DNA of 8,758 nt from Pseudomonadota bacterium. Its GTDB lineage: Bacteria > Pseudomonadota > Gammaproteobacteria > Burkholderiales > Burkholderiaceae_B. The translations under genes were made by a program, and so were the position numbers. This document shows positions 1 through 4,932 of the stretch, one piece after another. The notes under the pieces were generated by a model. That model was not told the DNA's origin. It ran no database searches and saw nothing but the letters and a program-made list of their open reading frames with translations. Each line of letters starts with the position of its first letter. Within the stretch, counting starts at the first letter, position 1. Location of the stretch: contig JAEZGR010000364.1 in the NCBI GenBank assembly GCA_023437255.1, positions 1 to 8,758 of the forward strand, given 5' to 3'.

Positions 1-156
1 CACAAAACCATGGGCGAGTTCCGCACCGTGCGACCGCCCGTTTCTTTCGATGGCGAACGCAGCACCGCGGTGCTGCCGCCGCCGGTGCTGGGGGAACACA
101 ACGACGAGATTCTCGGCGCGCTGCGAAGCAGGGATGGCAAAACACAAGAGGCGTGA
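1..156 (+). CDS. CaiB/BaiF-family CoA-transferase, C-terminal fragment
   Basis: The window opens inside a gene; frame 1 is open from base 1 to a TGA at 154-156, giving 51 residues. The segment reads RTVRPPVSFDGER, then a proline-rich PPPVLGEHNDEIL, then a short charged tail. This pattern, a final beta-strand 'R-x-x-x-P-P-V-x-F' followed by 'P-P-x-L-G-x-H-x-x-E-I-L', is the usual C-terminus of class III (CaiB/BaiF, formyl-CoA transferase-like) CoA-transferases, which move CoA between carboxylic acids in the cytoplasm. The catalytic aspartate and the substrate-determining N-terminal part lie outside the window, so the substrate cannot be named. No U-tract terminator follows the stop; the next gene on the same strand, the pirin gene, starts 157 bp later. 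Confidence is good for the family and nil for the substrate. Confidence 0.72.
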   Translation, partial: HKTMGEFRTVRPPVSFDGERSTAVLPPPVLGEHNDEILGALRSRDGKTQEA

Positions 157-183
157 GCGGGCGGTTTCATCGTTGGCCAATTG

Positions 184-197
184 TTCCAAATATGGAA
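184..197. promoter_or_regulatory. Operator-like palindrome TTCCA-N4-TGGAA
   Basis: A perfect 5-bp inverted repeat, TTCCA AATA TGGAA, sits in an AT-rich patch of an otherwise GC-rich intergenic region, about 117 bp upstream of the pirin start. Its size and spacing suit a dimeric transcription factor. TTCCA/TGGAA half-sites resemble those reported for some IclR-family regulators, but that assignment is an inference. No regulator gene is visible in the window. Confidence 0.35.
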
Positions 198-242
198 TTA
201 AATAGGCATGGTCAGCCAGTGTTTTTCTGTATTTCGATCTTC

Positions 243-248
243 TATGAT
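243..248 (+). promoter_or_regulatory. Possible -10 box for the pirin gene
   Basis: TATGAT matches five of six positions of the sigma-70 -10 consensus and lies 65 bp upstream of the chosen pirin start, downstream of the TTCCA-N4-TGGAA palindrome. The -35 position at about 220-225 (TGTTTT) is poor, so this promoter would need help from an activator or is not the real one. Confidence 0.25.
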
Positions 249-260
249 GGTCCTCATCAC

Positions 261-287
261 GAGGCGGCGCGCGCATGCATCCGCCTC
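261..287 (+). repeat. Inverted repeat (hairpin) in the pirin leader
   Basis: GAGGCGG (261-267) and CCGCCTC (281-287) form a perfect 7-bp inverted repeat around a 13-nt loop. It lies between the possible -10 box and the pirin ribosome binding site. No U-run follows, so it does not look like an intrinsic terminator for the CoA-transferase gene. It also swallows an alternative in-frame ATG at 275, which argues against that start. Confidence 0.4.
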
Positions 288-313
288 AAGGATCACCGGA
301 AAAAGGAACCAAC

Positions 314-1018
314 ATGTTCGAAATCAGAAAAAGCGGCGAGCGGGGGCTTGCCGACCACGGCTGGCTGAACTCACGCCACTCCTTCTCTTTTGCGCATTAC
401 TACGATCCGGATCACATGGGTTTCGGCCCACTGCGGGTCATCAACGAAGACCGCGTGCAGGCGGGGCGCGGCTTCGGCATGCACGGCCACAGCGACATGG
501 AAATCATTTCGTATGTGCTCGATGGCGCCCTGCAGCACAAGGACAGCATGGGCAACGGCTCGGTGCTGCGGTACGGGGATGTTCAGCGCATGAGTGCCGG
601 CACAGGCGTCATGCATAGCGAGTTCAATCCGTCGACGAGTGAGCCGGTGCATTTTCTGCAGATCTGGATCATGCCCGATGTTCGAGGAATCGCTCCCAGC
701 TACGAAGAAAAGCACTTCGACGCCGAGAGCAAAACCGGGCAGTGGCGCCTCATTGCCTCATCGGACGGCCGCGACGGTTCTGTGCGCATCCATCAGAATG
801 CACAGATCTACGCGTCGATTCTGGGCGACGGCGACGCACTGAGTTATGCGATGGAAAACGGACGGGGCGCATATCTGCACGTGATTCGTGGATCGGTGTC
901 GGTGAATGGTCAGCCCCTGCAGGGCGGTGACGCAATCAAGATCGCCGGCGAGCCACGCATAGACGTCTCCGACGCTGCGGACGCCGAAGTTATGCTGTTC
1001 GATCTGCCCCTGCCGTAA
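314..1018 (+). CDS. Pirin family protein (YhhW-like bicupin)
   Basis: Encodes 234 residues, close to the usual length of bacterial short pirins such as E. coli YhhW (a quercetin 2,3-dioxygenase in vitro). The N-terminal cupin (about residues 1-120) holds the metal ligands His57 and His59 in GMHGHSDMEI, and His101 and Glu103 in GVMHSEFN. The stretches HSFSFAHYYDPDHMGFGPLR and FLQIWIMP are typical of the family. The C-terminal half (about 125-234) is a second, metal-free cupin. The start at 314 is preferred to an in-frame ATG at 275 because AAAAAGGAA lies just upstream and homology begins with MFEIRKSGERG. The protein is cytoplasmic; its physiological substrate is unknown, with dioxygenase activity and redox-linked transcription cofactor roles reported for relatives. 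It is convergent with hslR, stop codons 4 bp apart. The family call is secure; the role is not. Confidence 0.93.
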   Translation: MFEIRKSGERGLADHGWLNSRHSFSFAHYYDPDHMGFGPLRVINEDRVQAGRGFGMHGHSDMEIISYVLDGALQHKDSMGNGSVLRYGDVQRMSAGTGVMHSEFNPSTSEPVHFLQIWIMPDVRGIAPSYEEKHFDAESKTGQWRLIASSDGRDGSVRIHQNAQIYASILGDGDALSYAMENGRGAYLHVIRGSVSVNGQPLQGGDAIKIAGEPRIDVSDAADAEVMLFDLPLP

Positions 1019-1022
1019 GGGC

Positions 1023-1406
1023 TCACTTACCGCGGATCGCGGCCAGAATGCGACGATCACGCTTGGTGGGGCGACCCGCGTCATAGTCCTGGGAAGGCTC
1101 CGGAGCGAGCCTTCTCATTTCGGCGGCATGGGCACGCCGGGCCACGCTCTGATCGGTTTCTTCATACAGCTGGGCGGCCACCGGGGCCGGGCCGCGTACC
1201 CGGCTCACCGCCTTCACCACGACCTCGATGGGCGGGTCAGACTTGCGAACGATCACGCGGTCGCCGGGTCCCACTTCGCGGGCAGGCTTGGCGGGCTGGC
1301 CGTTCACCAGCACCCTGCCCTTGCCGATTTCGTCGACCGCCAGCGCGCGCGTCTTGTAGAAGCGCGCTGCCCACAACCATTTGTCGAGTCTGAGTCGTTC
1401 TTCCAT
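1023..1406 (-). CDS. hslR: Heat shock protein 15, S4-domain RNA-binding protein
   Basis: Encodes 127 residues, close to E. coli Hsp15. The S4 RNA-binding domain occupies about residues 4-65 and begins RLRLDKWLWAARFYKTRALA, almost identical to Hsp15; GKGRVLVNGQPAKPAREVGPGD is the second half of the motif. The C-terminal part has the Hsp15 LYEETDQSVARR helix and a basic tail (GRPTKRDRR). In E. coli, Hsp15 binds free 50S subunits that carry peptidyl-tRNA and helps recycle stalled nascent chains; the same role is inferred here. It lies downstream of tRNA-Leu on the same strand, and its ATG is only 3 nt after the U-tract of the tRNA terminator. No Shine-Dalgarno is visible in front of the start. 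No better in-frame start exists, because the S4 domain begins almost at once. The family call is firm; how translation starts is unclear. Confidence 0.93.
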   Translation of the reverse strand: MEERLRLDKWLWAARFYKTRALAVDEIGKGRVLVNGQPAKPAREVGPGDRVIVRKSDPPIEVVVKAVSRVRGPAPVAAQLYEETDQSVARRAHAAEMRRLAPEPSQDYDAGRPTKRDRRILAAIRGK

Positions 1407-1409
1407 ATT

Positions 1410-1435
1410 AAAAAAGCCGCCTGCAAAGCAGCGGC
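1410..1435 (-). terminator. Intrinsic terminator after tRNA-Leu
   Basis: Read on the minus strand, GCCG-CTGC-TTT-GCAG-G-CGGC forms an 8-bp stem with one bulged G and a 3-nt loop, followed at once by six T residues. It lies 10 nt after the tRNA 3' end (CCA) and 3 nt before the hslR ATG. The geometry is that of a Rho-independent terminator. It should end the tRNA transcript, and it must be read through, or bypassed by another promoter, for hslR to be expressed. Confidence 0.75.
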
Positions 1436-1445
1436 CTGTAAACGG

Positions 1446-1530
1446 TGGTGCCCGAGACCGGAATCGAACCGGTACGCCTTACGGCGAGGGATTTTAAGTC
1501 CCTTGTGTCTACCTGTTCCACCACTCGGGC
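1446..1530 (-). tRNA. tRNA-Leu (anticodon UAA)
   Basis: An 85-nt type II tRNA with encoded CCA. The acceptor stem is GCCCGAG (1530-1524) paired with CTCGGGC (1456-1450), followed by discriminator A and CCA. The anticodon arm is AGGGA-CTTAAAA-TCCCT, putting TAA at 1496-1494, so it reads UUA codons (and UUG by wobble). The long variable arm CGCC-GTAA-GGCG is the mark of a leucine tRNA, and the T arm ACCGG-TTCGATT-CCGGT is intact. It lies between pnp and hslR on the same strand, with 94 bp to the pnp stop. A TAAAGT -10-like hexamer at 1546-1541 may serve it, but no convincing -35 is seen, so it may be cut from a longer pnp transcript. Confidence 0.97.
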
Positions 1531-1624
1531 ATGGAGTCGAACTTTACCTCAACAACAGGCAAGGTGCACCGCCGGACAGCGCGGTTCCCCCACCCGTTTG
1601 TTTCAATACGCCATGGACCCGGGC

Positions 1625-3763
1625 TTATTCGGCCGGAGTGCCGGCTTCGCCCTGCTGAGCCTCGATGCCGCCGATCGCCTTGATCGACAGACGCAGCCTG
1701 CCCTTGTCATCGGCTTCGATGACCTTGAAGCGGACGATCTGACCGACCTTGAGCACATCGTTGATGTTGGCGATGCGGTAGTTGGCGATCTCGGAAATGT
1801 GCAGCAGGCCGTCGCGACCCGGCAGCACCTGCACGATGGCACCAAAGTCGAGCAGGCGCAGCACCGGACCTTCGTACTCTTCGCCCACTTCGACGTCGGC
1901 CGTGAGTTCCTTGATGCGACGCTCGGCTTCGCGAGCCTTGTCGAGGTCGGCACTCGCGATCGTGATGCTGCCGTCGTCGCTGATATCGATCTGTGTGCCC
2001 GTTTCTTCGGTCAGTGCACGGATCGTGGCGCCGCCCTTGCCGATGACGTCGCGGATCTTCTCAGGATTGATCTTGAGGGTCAGCATGCGCGGTGCGAACT
2101 CGGACAGCTCGGTACGCGAACCTTCGATCGCGGAACGCATGGCTTCGAGGATGTGCAGACGGCCTTCGCGAGCCTGGCCCAGCGCCACCTGCATGATTTC
2201 CTTGGTGATGCCCTGGATCTTGATATCCATCTGCAGAGCAGTGATGCCCTTGACGGTACCCGCCACCTTGAAGTCCATGTCGCCCAGGTGATCTTCGTCG
2301 CCCAGAATGTCGGTAAGTACGGCGAACTTGCCGCCGTCCATGATCAGGCCCATGGCCACGCCGGCCACGTGATCGGCGACCGGCACGCCGGCGTCCATCA
2401 TGGCCAGGCTGCCACCGCAGACCGATGCCATCGACGAGGACCCGTTGGACTCAGTGATTTCGGACACGACACGAATCGTGTACTGGAATTCTTCGGGCGC
2501 AGGCAGCAGGGGTGCGAGTGCACGCTTGGCCAGGCGGCCGTGTCCGATTTCGCGGCGCTTGGGTGAACCAAAGCGGCCGGCTTCGCCAGTGGCGAACGGC
2601 GGGAAGTTGTAGTGCAGCATGAAGCGGTCACGGGATTCACCCATGATCGAGTCGATGATCTGCTCATCTTGCTTGGTGCCAAGCGTGGCCGCCACAAGCG
2701 CCTGAGTCTCGCCACGGGTGAACAGTGCGCTGCCGTGTGCACGCGGCAACACGCCCAGGCGGATGCTGATGGGACGCACGGTACGGGTATCACGGCCGTC
2801 GATACGCGGCTCGCCGCTCAGGATCTGACCGCGCACGATCTGTGCCTCGAGGTCGAACAGGACGTTCTCGACTTCGACGGTGTCGGGTACATCTTCGCCC
2901 TTGGCAGCGGCATGCTCCGCCAGCTTGGTCTTGACCTGTGCGTAGACGTCGCGCAGCGCGTCGGTGCGCTGCTGCTTGCTGCGGATCTGGTAGGCAGCCT
3001 GCAGGCCTTCGAGACCGGCGGCCTTTACAGCAGTGATCAGCGCGTCGTTCTTGGCGGGTGCTTCCCATTCCCACTCGGGCTTGCCGGCTTCGGCAACCAG
3101 GTCGTCGATGGCCTTGATGGCGGCCTGCATCTGCTCGTGACCGTACACGACGGCGCCCAACATGACTTCTTCGGACAGTTGCTGTGCTTCGGACTCAACC
3201 ATCAGCACGGCGGCGTCGGTGCCTGCCACCACCAGGTCGAGATCCGACTTCTGCAGCTGCGTGGAGGTGGGATTGAGCACATATTGGCCGTCTACGTAGC
3301 CGACACGGGCCGCACCGATGGGACCGTTGAACGGAATGCCGGAAATAGCCAGGGCGGCCGATGCGCCAATCATGGCGGGGATATCGGGATCCACTTCAGG
3401 GTTCACCGACACCACATGAATGATGACCTGAACTTCGTTGTAGAAGCCTTCGGGGAACAGCGGACGCAGTGGGCGGTCGATGAGGCGCGAGGTGAGGATT
3501 TCTTTTTCGGAGGGACGACCCTCACGCTTGAAGAAACCACCAGGAATGCGGCCGGCGGCGTACGTCTTTTCGACATAGTCGACAGTCAGGGGGAAAAAAT
3601 CCTGGCCGGGCTTGGCTTTCTTGTTGCCCACCACCGTCGCAAGCACGCAAGTGTCGTCGACGGTGACCATGACTGCACCCGATGCCTGGCGAGCAATCTC
3701 GCCGGTTTCAAGCGTCATCGTGTGCTGACCGTACTGAAACGATTTGCTCACTTTATTGAACAT
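1625..3763 (-). CDS. pnp: Polyribonucleotide nucleotidyltransferase (PNPase)
   Basis: Encodes 712 residues (E. coli enzyme: 711). PNPase degrades RNA 3'-to-5' by phosphorolysis and can add heteropolymeric tails; it is a cytoplasmic trimer and often part of the degradosome. Domains in order: first RNase PH core (about 10-145) with the RNA-contacting [10 protein letters not shown] loop at 77-86; alpha-helical linker (about 150-300); second, catalytic RNase PH core (about 320-540) with phosphate-binding Ser443/Ser444 in [10 protein letters not shown] and the metal/catalytic Asp491, Asp497 and Lys499 in [17 protein letters not shown] domain (about 555-615) with the GxxG loop IGKGG at 574-578; and S1 domain (about 625-695, [19 protein letters not shown]). 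All key residues are present. The start has AAGGA about 7 nt upstream. It lies 87 bp downstream of rpsO, as in E. coli, with an intrinsic terminator in the gap, so pnp probably depends on readthrough or on its own promoter. Confidence 0.98.
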   Translation of the reverse strand: MFNKVSKSFQYGQHTMTLETGEIARQASGAVMVTVDDTCVLATVVGNKKAKPGQDFFPLTVDYVEKTYAAGRIPGGFFKREGRPSEKEILTSRLIDRPLRPLFPEGFYNEVQVIIHVVSVNPEVDPDIPAMIGASAALAISGIPFNGPIGAARVGYVDGQYVLNPTSTQLQKSDLDLVVAGTDAAVLMVESEAQQLSEEVMLGAVVYGHEQMQAAIKAIDDLVAEAGKPEWEWEAPAKNDALITAVKAAGLEGLQAAYQIRSKQQRTDALRDVYAQVKTKLAEHAAAKGEDVPDTVEVENVLFDLEAQIVRGQILSGEPRIDGRDTRTVRPISIRLGVLPRAHGSALFTRGETQALVAATLGTKQDEQIIDSIMGESRDRFMLHYNFPPFATGEAGRFGSPKRREIGHGRLAKRALAPLLPAPEEFQYTIRVVSEITESNGSSSMASVCGGSLAMMDAGVPVADHVAGVAMGLIMDGGKFAVLTDILGDEDHLGDMDFKVAGTVKGITALQMDIKIQGITKEIMQVALGQAREGRLHILEAMRSAIEGSRTELSEFAPRMLTLKINPEKIRDVIGKGGATIRALTEETGTQIDISDDGSITIASADLDKAREAERRIKELTADVEVGEEYEGPVLRLLDFGAIVQVLPGRDGLLHISEIANYRIANINDVLKVGQIVRFKVIEADDKGRLRLSIKAIGGIEAQQGEAGTPAE

Positions 3764-3781
3764 TGTTTTTCCTTACAGAAT

Positions 3782-3824
3782 AAAAAAACCGTGCACGCCA
3801 CGACGAGAATCGCGGCGTCCACGG
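3782..3824 (-). terminator. Intrinsic terminator between rpsO and pnp
   Basis: On the minus strand the arms CCGTG-G-ACGCC (3824-3814) and GGCGT-G-CACGG (3799-3789) make ten base pairs around one G/G mismatch, with seven T residues straight after the stem (3788-3782). This is a strong Rho-independent terminator. By analogy with E. coli, where a leaky terminator lies between rpsO and pnp, it probably ends most rpsO mRNA while allowing some readthrough. The pnp Shine-Dalgarno begins about ten bases after the U-tract, so the hairpin is also part of the pnp leader. Confidence 0.85.
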
Positions 3825-3830
3825 TTGTCT

Positions 3831-3846
3831 CGGGGAGCCAGCCCCG
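3831..3846 (-). repeat. GC hairpin just after the rpsO stop
   Basis: CGGGG and CCCCG arms (5 bp) flank a 6-nt loop, starting 4 nt after the rpsO TGA and 6 nt before the intrinsic terminator stem. No U-tract follows it. It may protect the rpsO mRNA 3' end or mark a processing site, as RNase III and RNase E sites do in this interval in E. coli; that role is inferred. Confidence 0.45.
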
Positions 3847-3850
3847 GGTA

Positions 3851-4120
3851 TCACTTACGCAGACCGAGTTTTTCGATAAGTGCGCGGTAGGAGTCAGGGC
3901 TACGACCCTTGAGGTAGTCGAGCAGCTTGCGACGGCGGCTGACCATGCGCAGCAAACCACGGCGCGAGTGGTGATCTTTCTTGTGTTCCTTGAAGTGGCC
4001 CGTGAGTTCATTGATGCGGGCGGTAAGGAGCGCTACCTGGACTTCGGGGGAACCCGTGTCGCCTGCGGCGCGCTGAAATTGCGAGACGATCTCGGCTTTA
4101 TTGATATCGGTGACAGACAT
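3851..4120 (-). CDS. rpsO: 30S ribosomal protein S15
   Basis: Encodes 89 residues, the standard S15 length. S15 binds the central domain of 16S rRNA as a primary assembly protein and forms an intersubunit bridge. The conserved segments are visible: [36 protein letters not shown] and [16 protein letters not shown] [15 protein letters not shown] (all alpha-helical), ending in LIEKLGLRK. The start at 4120 gives the expected N-terminus [15 protein letters not shown] lies 8 nt upstream after a TTTGAGGTTATAAAA leader. The reading frame stays open further upstream to 4264, but that extension crosses the promoter and leader and is not S15-like. pnp follows downstream. The leader can fold so that a hairpin loop pairs with the Shine-Dalgarno, suggesting autoregulation by S15, as is known for this gene in several bacteria. 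Confidence 0.98.
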   Translation of the reverse strand: MSVTDINKAEIVSQFQRAAGDTGSPEVQVALLTARINELTGHFKEHKKDHHSRRGLLRMVSRRRKLLDYLKGRSPDSYRALIEKLGLRK

Positions 4121-4127
4121 TTTTATA

Positions 4128-4166
4128 ACCTCAAAGGACTTGCGACAGGGCCGAGGTGCCCGGTCG
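4128..4166 (-). promoter_or_regulatory. Predicted S15 autoregulatory pseudoknot in the rpsO leader
   Basis: In the minus-strand leader, CGAC-C-GGGC (4166-4158) pairs with GCCC-U-GUCG (4151-4143), making 8 base pairs around one C/U mismatch and closing a 6-nt loop ACCUCG (4157-4152). That loop is complementary to UGAGGU (4133-4128), the rpsO Shine-Dalgarno region: five Watson-Crick pairs plus one G-U. A 9-nt linker joins the two parts. This is the topology of an H-type pseudoknot. In E. coli S15 represses its own translation through a leader pseudoknot; here the sequence supports the fold, while S15 binding is inferred. Confidence 0.6.
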
Positions 4167-4183
4167 TGCGTGGAAAAGAGAAA

Positions 4184-4189
4184 ATTATA
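4184..4189 (-). promoter_or_regulatory. rpsO promoter, -10 box
   Basis: A perfect TATAAT on the minus strand, 63 bp upstream of the rpsO ATG, with a G/C-rich flank upstream and a pyrimidine-rich start region (TTTTCTCTTTTCC) downstream. The start site would be near 4177, giving a leader of about 57 nt. No good -35 is found at 16-18 bp spacing (GCGCAA at 17), so an activator or an upstream element may contribute. Confidence 0.65.
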
Positions 4190-4196
4190 CACCGCG

Positions 4197-4208
4197 AAGC
4201 GATCGCTT
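4197..4208. repeat. 12-bp perfect palindrome AAGCGATCGCTT upstream of rpsO
   Basis: A perfect dyad lying 8-19 bp upstream of the rpsO -10 box, that is, over the spacer and the -35 region. The position suits an operator or an activator site that would make up for the weak -35. It could also be a chance GCGATCGC palindrome in GC-rich DNA. Confidence 0.3.
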
Positions 4209-4252
4209 GCGCAGGCCCGGCACCCGCTTGAATCCGTGGCGCATGGCCTCGT

Positions 4253-4281
4253 TATGCATGACAATCAGAGCTATGCAAGAC
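4253..4281 (+). repeat. Imperfect 10-bp direct repeat in the divergent region
   Basis: TATGCATGAC (4253-4262) and TATGCAAGAC (4272-4281) differ at one base and are offset by 19 bp. They lie between the rpsO promoter and the lipoprotein gene. The spacing, a little under two helical turns, could suit tandem binding sites. No clear sigma-70 promoter for the lipoprotein gene was found nearby; TTGAAT at 4228-4233 is the best -35-like hexamer. Confidence 0.25.
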
Positions 4282-4333
4282 GCTGCGGCGCAACGGCGCG
4301 TCCGAAGGGTTATTAAGGAAAGGGCGCCGCAGC
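4282..4333 (+). repeat. 10-bp perfect inverted repeat in the lipoprotein leader
   Basis: GCTGCGGCGC (4282-4291) and GCGCCGCAGC (4324-4333) are perfectly complementary across 32 nt. Past a small internal loop, GCAA and TTGC outside the arms can add four pairs. The right arm ends 9 nt before the AAGGAG Shine-Dalgarno (4343-4348). If the region is transcribed, this stem would fold next to the ribosome binding site. It has no U-tract, so it is not an intrinsic terminator. Confidence 0.4.
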
Positions 4334-4356
4334 TGTTGCCACAAGGAGATTCCTGC

Positions 4357-4896
4357 ATGAAAACCGCCCCACTTCCCGGGTTTCGCCGGTACGCCCGCCC
4401 GATTCTTCGCGGCGCAGCTGTCTGCGTGACGCTCGTTCTTTCGGCCTGCACCAGCATGAAGGACATTCCGGCCGGTACCCCGCTCACCGAAGTCCAGGCA
4501 CGCTACGGTGCGCCCACCGTCAGTTGCCCACTGGAAAATGGCACGCAGCGCCTGATCTGGAGCACTCTGCCCATGGGGCAGTATGCATGGTCCACCACGC
4601 TTGCTCCCGACGGCCGTGTCGGCCCCATTGACCAGATACTGACCGACGCGGCCTTCAACCAGGTCAAAGAGGGCGACTGGACCCGCGAACGGCTGCAATG
4701 CACGTTCGGTCCGCCCGCCGAAGTCTCGATCGTGGGGCTGCCCGGCTCACAGAGCCAGGTATGGAGCTACCGCTATCGCCAGGCGGGCGCCTGGAACTCG
4801 CTGATGCACTTCTATTTTTCGGACGACGGGCGGGTGGTCCGGATGCACCCGGGCCCCGACCCCATGTACGACCCGCCCGAGTTCTTCTCGCGCTAA
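4357..4896 (+). CDS. Putative lipoprotein with two BamE/SmpA-like repeats
   Basis: Encodes 179 residues. The N-terminus is a lipoprotein signal: basic residues (RRYARPILR), a hydrophobic core, then lipobox Leu28-Ser-Ala-Cys31, so the mature protein starts at acylated Cys31. Its sorting residues are Thr32-Ser33, consistent with the outer membrane. The mature part appears to contain two copies of one unit. Copy 1 (about 38-88) runs from a helix TPLTEVQARYGAP through LIWST to LAPDGRV; copy 2 (about 105-160) runs from DWTRERLQCTFGPP through VWSYRY to YFSDDGRV. The 'helix, (Y/F)GxP, W, two strands, DGRV' pattern resembles SmpA/OmlA (BamE) lipoproteins, which are normally single-unit. An AAGGAG sits 8 nt before the ATG at 4357. 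It is divergent from rpsO and convergent with pssA, so it is a lone gene. An envelope role is inferred; no specific function can be assigned. Confidence 0.82.
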   Translation: MKTAPLPGFRRYARPILRGAAVCVTLVLSACTSMKDIPAGTPLTEVQARYGAPTVSCPLENGTQRLIWSTLPMGQYAWSTTLAPDGRVGPIDQILTDAAFNQVKEGDWTRERLQCTFGPPAEVSIVGLPGSQSQVWSYRYRQAGAWNSLMHFYFSDDGRVVRMHPGPDPMYDPPEFFSR

Positions 4897-4913
4897 ACCC
4901 ACTGCAGGCACTT

Positions 4914-4932
4914 GGCGGCGCGTTTCGCCGCC
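4914..4932. terminator. Hairpin between the converging lipoprotein and pssA genes
   Basis: GGCGGCG (4914-4920) and CGCCGCC (4926-4932) form a perfect 7-bp stem with a CGTTT loop, filling most of the 36-bp gap between the two stop codons. It abuts the pssA TAG. No U-tract follows on either strand, so it is at best a weak bidirectional terminator or an mRNA 3'-end stabiliser. Confidence 0.4.

Noticed and set aside
275..313. Upstream ATG at 275 as the pirin start
   Set aside because: It lies within a hairpin, has no ribosome site, and adds 13 residues not seen in pirins; 314 has AAAAAGGAA upstream and gives the family N-terminus.
1445..2566. A 373-codon plus-strand open frame starting in the tRNA and running antisense to pnp
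   Set aside because: It begins within the tRNA-Leu gene and mirrors pnp codons; no ribosome site or recognisable domain.
2612..4231. A 539-codon plus-strand open frame across rpsO and pnp
   Set aside because: It is antisense to two certain genes in GC-rich sequence, where the third-position bias keeps opposite frames open. Its translation shows no family features, and it crosses the rpsO promoter, leader and terminator.
4121..4264. Long N-terminal extension of S15 from a start at 4264
   Set aside because: It would run through the TATAAT promoter and the leader hairpin, and S15 is normally 89 residues; the 4120 start fits exactly.
4156..4356. Longer lipoprotein starting at 4156
   Set aside because: The extension has no homology and would bury the signal peptide; the ATG at 4357 has AAGGAG at 8 nt and a proper n-region.
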